From contig JAAUPE010000040.1 of NCBI GenBank assembly GCA_012034595.1, positions 1 to 51,545 on the forward strand: 51,545 nucleotides of DNA, in the 5' to 3' direction. Position 1 is the first letter of the stretch, and every line of letters begins with the position of its first letter. This stretch comes from Calothrix sp. CSU_2_0 (lineage in GTDB: Bacteria; Cyanobacteriota; Cyanobacteriia; Cyanobacteriales; Nostocaceae). The position numbers were made by a program, and so were the translations under genes. This document shows, piece by piece, positions 50,288-51,545 of the stretch. Below the pieces are notes generated by a model that saw only the letters and a list, made by a program, of their open reading frames with translations, ran no database searches and was not told the origin of the DNA.

Positions 50288-50304
50288 GAACCCATTTGAC
50301 ATCT
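50288..50304. repeat. Terminal inverted repeat of the IS, left end
   Basis: GAACCCATTTGACATCT (50288-50304) is the exact reverse complement of 51202-51218. With the TATA duplications, the inverted identity extends to 21 bases. Confidence 0.9.
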
Positions 50305-51154
50305 ACTGATGAGCTAGTTGATTTAGCATCAGTCTGATGAAGCACAAATTGAGTTTCGCAGTCGCATTGATAAGCGTCCTCTCGAAGTTTTTGACTAAGC
50401 TCTTACAACGTTCAACCCATGCATTAGAGCGTTCAATTACCCATCTAGTTGGCACTGGGACAAATCCAGTTTTTCCTTGTGCGGCTTTTTCTGCTCTCGA
50501 GGGCTTGGGTGCCACCTCAAATCTAATTTTAGTCATTATTTGCGGATAAACCTGTTGAAGTGATTCTGTGAGTTTATCTGGGTGATAGCCACTATCGAGC
50601 AAAATGGTAATTTTCGGTATATTAACAGGCTTGCTACGAAAGTAATCTAAATTATTGCTTAACAGCTCAATCAAGCCTTGGTCATCGGTCACCGACGCTT
50701 TGGTACAATGAGTAAAAAATGGAAAGCCCAGGATATCCACAGCCAGATGACGCTTAATGCCATTAGTACATTTATAATGACAGAACCCTTTAGACTCGAT
50801 ACTGGCATTACAGGTATTTTTCACCGCTTGCGAGTCAATTATCATCAATGTAGTCCATTTTTCTTTTTTTTTTGCTTGCTTACGCACTTGAGAGTGTAAG
50901 ACACTCATTAGTTTGTCGAGCGCTCCTTCAGTCCGCCACTGTTTGTAATGCCAATATACAGTTGAGTAGGGGGGTAAATCTTTAGGCAAATCTTGCCAAT
51001 TGCAGCCATTCTTGAGTTGATAAAAGATGCCATTGAGAATTTCTCGCTTTGTCCAATCAGAGGGTCTTGTCCGCTTCTTGTTCGGCAATATAATCGGTAA
51101 CAGAGGTTCAATAATTCCCCATTCTTCGTCCGTTAGGCTACTCGAATATGACAT
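50303..51154 (-). CDS. IS5-family DDE transposase
   Basis: 283 residues, full length. The N-terminal part 'LTDEEWGIIEPLLP', with 'GIFYQLKNGCNWQDLPKDLP' and 'VYWHYKQW', is the DNA-binding region typical of single-frame IS5-family transposases of cyanobacteria. The catalytic DDE positions appear as D in 'IDSQAVKN', D in 'LLDSGYH' and E in 'WVIERSNAWVERCKSL'. No frameshift is present. It acts on the element's own 17-bp ends. No clear Shine-Dalgarno precedes ATG 51154. Confidence 0.95.
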   Translation of the reverse strand: MSYSSSLTDEEWGIIEPLLPIILPNKKRTRPSDWTKREILNGIFYQLKNGCNWQDLPKDLPPYSTVYWHYKQWRTEGALDKLMSVLHSQVRKQAKKKEKWTTLMIIDSQAVKNTCNASIESKGFCHYKCTNGIKRHLAVDILGFPFFTHCTKASVTDDQGLIELLSNNLDYFRSKPVNIPKITILLDSGYHPDKLTESLQQVYPQIMTKIRFEVAPKPSRAEKAAQGKTGFVPVPTRWVIERSNAWVERCKSLVKNFERTLINATAKLNLCFIRLMLNQLAHQ

Positions 51155-51201
51155 GATGGCTAGATCGCACTTTTGCCATTACCTTACGTTAATACCATTA
51201 A

Positions 51202-51218
51202 AGATGTCAAATGGGTTC
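51202..51218. repeat. Terminal inverted repeat of the IS, right end
   Basis: AGATGTCAAATGGGTTC, the exact reverse complement of the left end at 50288-50304. It is followed by the second TATA copy at 51219-51222. Confidence 0.9.
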
Positions 51219-51545
51219 TATAGATTTTCTTTCCAAATCTGAGAGCATCTTCCAAGCTTCTTCTTTAACAAATTGATATTGATACAATCCTCTACGCACA
51301 TCATCATAATCTGAAGCTTTTCGTAATATATCAGCAAGGATTTCTGCATCAGTTGCTGGTACTGAATTGGTCACAAATATTTTTGGATGTGTATCTTCTA
51401 GAACATCAATCTCAGAAATTTCAGAGTCAATATTCAATTCTTCCGGTTCTTCCAGGTATTCAGAGTCAGTATATTCAGTAAAATCTTCTGTATCTCTTTG
51501 CCACAAGGACTCAAATTCTTGCTGTTTAAATTCCCAGTTAATTTC
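51219..51545 (-). pseudogene. Unknown gene, 5' part, interrupted by the IS and running off the right edge
   Basis: The frame is open to the window edge: at least 13 codons precede the TTG at 51506 without a stop ('EINWEFKQQEFES'). It is therefore 5'-incomplete here, and TTG 51506 is probably not the start. The visible part has an acidic stretch ('YLEEPEELNIDSEISEIDVL') and then 'ATDAEILADILRKASDYDDV' and 'EEAWKMLSDLERKSI'. The frame then runs into the IS end and stops at 51207. The intact gene continued in 50080-50287. No family is recognised. Its position just upstream of a DNA methyltransferase makes a DNA-modification or defence link possible, without direct evidence. Confidence 0.8.

Larger units (their letters stand above)
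50288..51218 (-). mobile_element. IS5-type insertion sequence, complete, 931 bp
   Basis: Bounded by perfect 17-bp inverted repeats and flanked by a TATA duplication. It has one transposase gene filling almost the whole element, whose stop codon overlaps the left inverted repeat. The structure looks intact, so it may be active. It split a gene now represented by 51219-51545 and 50080-50287. Confidence 0.9.

Overview
The window looks like a filamentous, probably heterocyst-forming (Nostocales-type), cyanobacterium. The basis is moderate GC, many HIP1 palindromes (GCGATCGC), Nostoc-style short repeats, an IS5-type element with cyanobacterial character, a chloroplast-like group II intron fragment and very large multidomain surface-type proteins. 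Almost everything is coded on the minus strand, so the biological order runs from high to low coordinates. Species and family assignments here come from reading alone, without any database search.

Right end (about 49.4-51.5 kb) is a decayed mobile-element zone. A gene of unknown function enters from the right edge and is cut by a complete 931-bp IS5-type insertion sequence (17-bp terminal inverted repeats, TATA target duplication). Removing the IS and one TATA restores the reading frame exactly. Fifty bases further on is the 5' part of a DNA cytosine-5 methyltransferase, which stops right after its catalytic PPCQGF motif, where a group II intron 5' end (GTGCG) begins. Neither the intron's 3' half nor the second exon is present.

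Centre and left (about 0-49 kb) hold the main locus, in minus-strand order: paralogue P1 (48192-48935), paralogue P2 (47191-47907), giant gene 1 (46915 to 16250, 30.7 kb, about 10,200 residues), an 0.8-kb spacer, paralogue P3 (14669-15448), and giant gene 2 (14552 to beyond the left edge, at least 14.5 kb). P1, P2 and P3 belong to one unnamed family of about 240-260 residues. Each giant gene has at least one of them directly upstream, so the repeating unit looks like 'P-family gene plus giant surface protein'. This pairing is the best candidate for an undescribed system.

Giant protein 1, N to C: no obvious signal peptide, about 10 PPC-like modules, about 14 CARDB modules, an IPT/TIG-like domain, a DUF7619-like region, a beta-propeller, He_PIG/Ig repeats, an RHS/YD-like domain, a dockerin, Ig-like and propeller domains, a lipase-like fold lacking its serine, a NUC-type (DNA/RNA non-specific) nuclease, an HExxH metalloprotease, cadherin-like and PKD domains, 7 Calx-beta repeats and a C-terminal 'WPPNHK' domain. 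Giant protein 2: a beta-helix-like N-terminus, Ig-like repeats, cadherin/He_PIG modules, about 22 alternating PPC-like modules and an SdrD-B-like region. Both reading frames are broken by single-base frameshifts (about ten in giant 1, two in giant 2). Most are deletions, several in homopolymers, so they may be sequencing errors or early decay.

The only convincing plus-strand gene is a pentapeptide-repeat gene (21403-21909) with a good ribosome binding site. It is nested antisense and codon-for-codon in register inside giant gene 1, between the nuclease and the metalloprotease domains, and both strands stay open.
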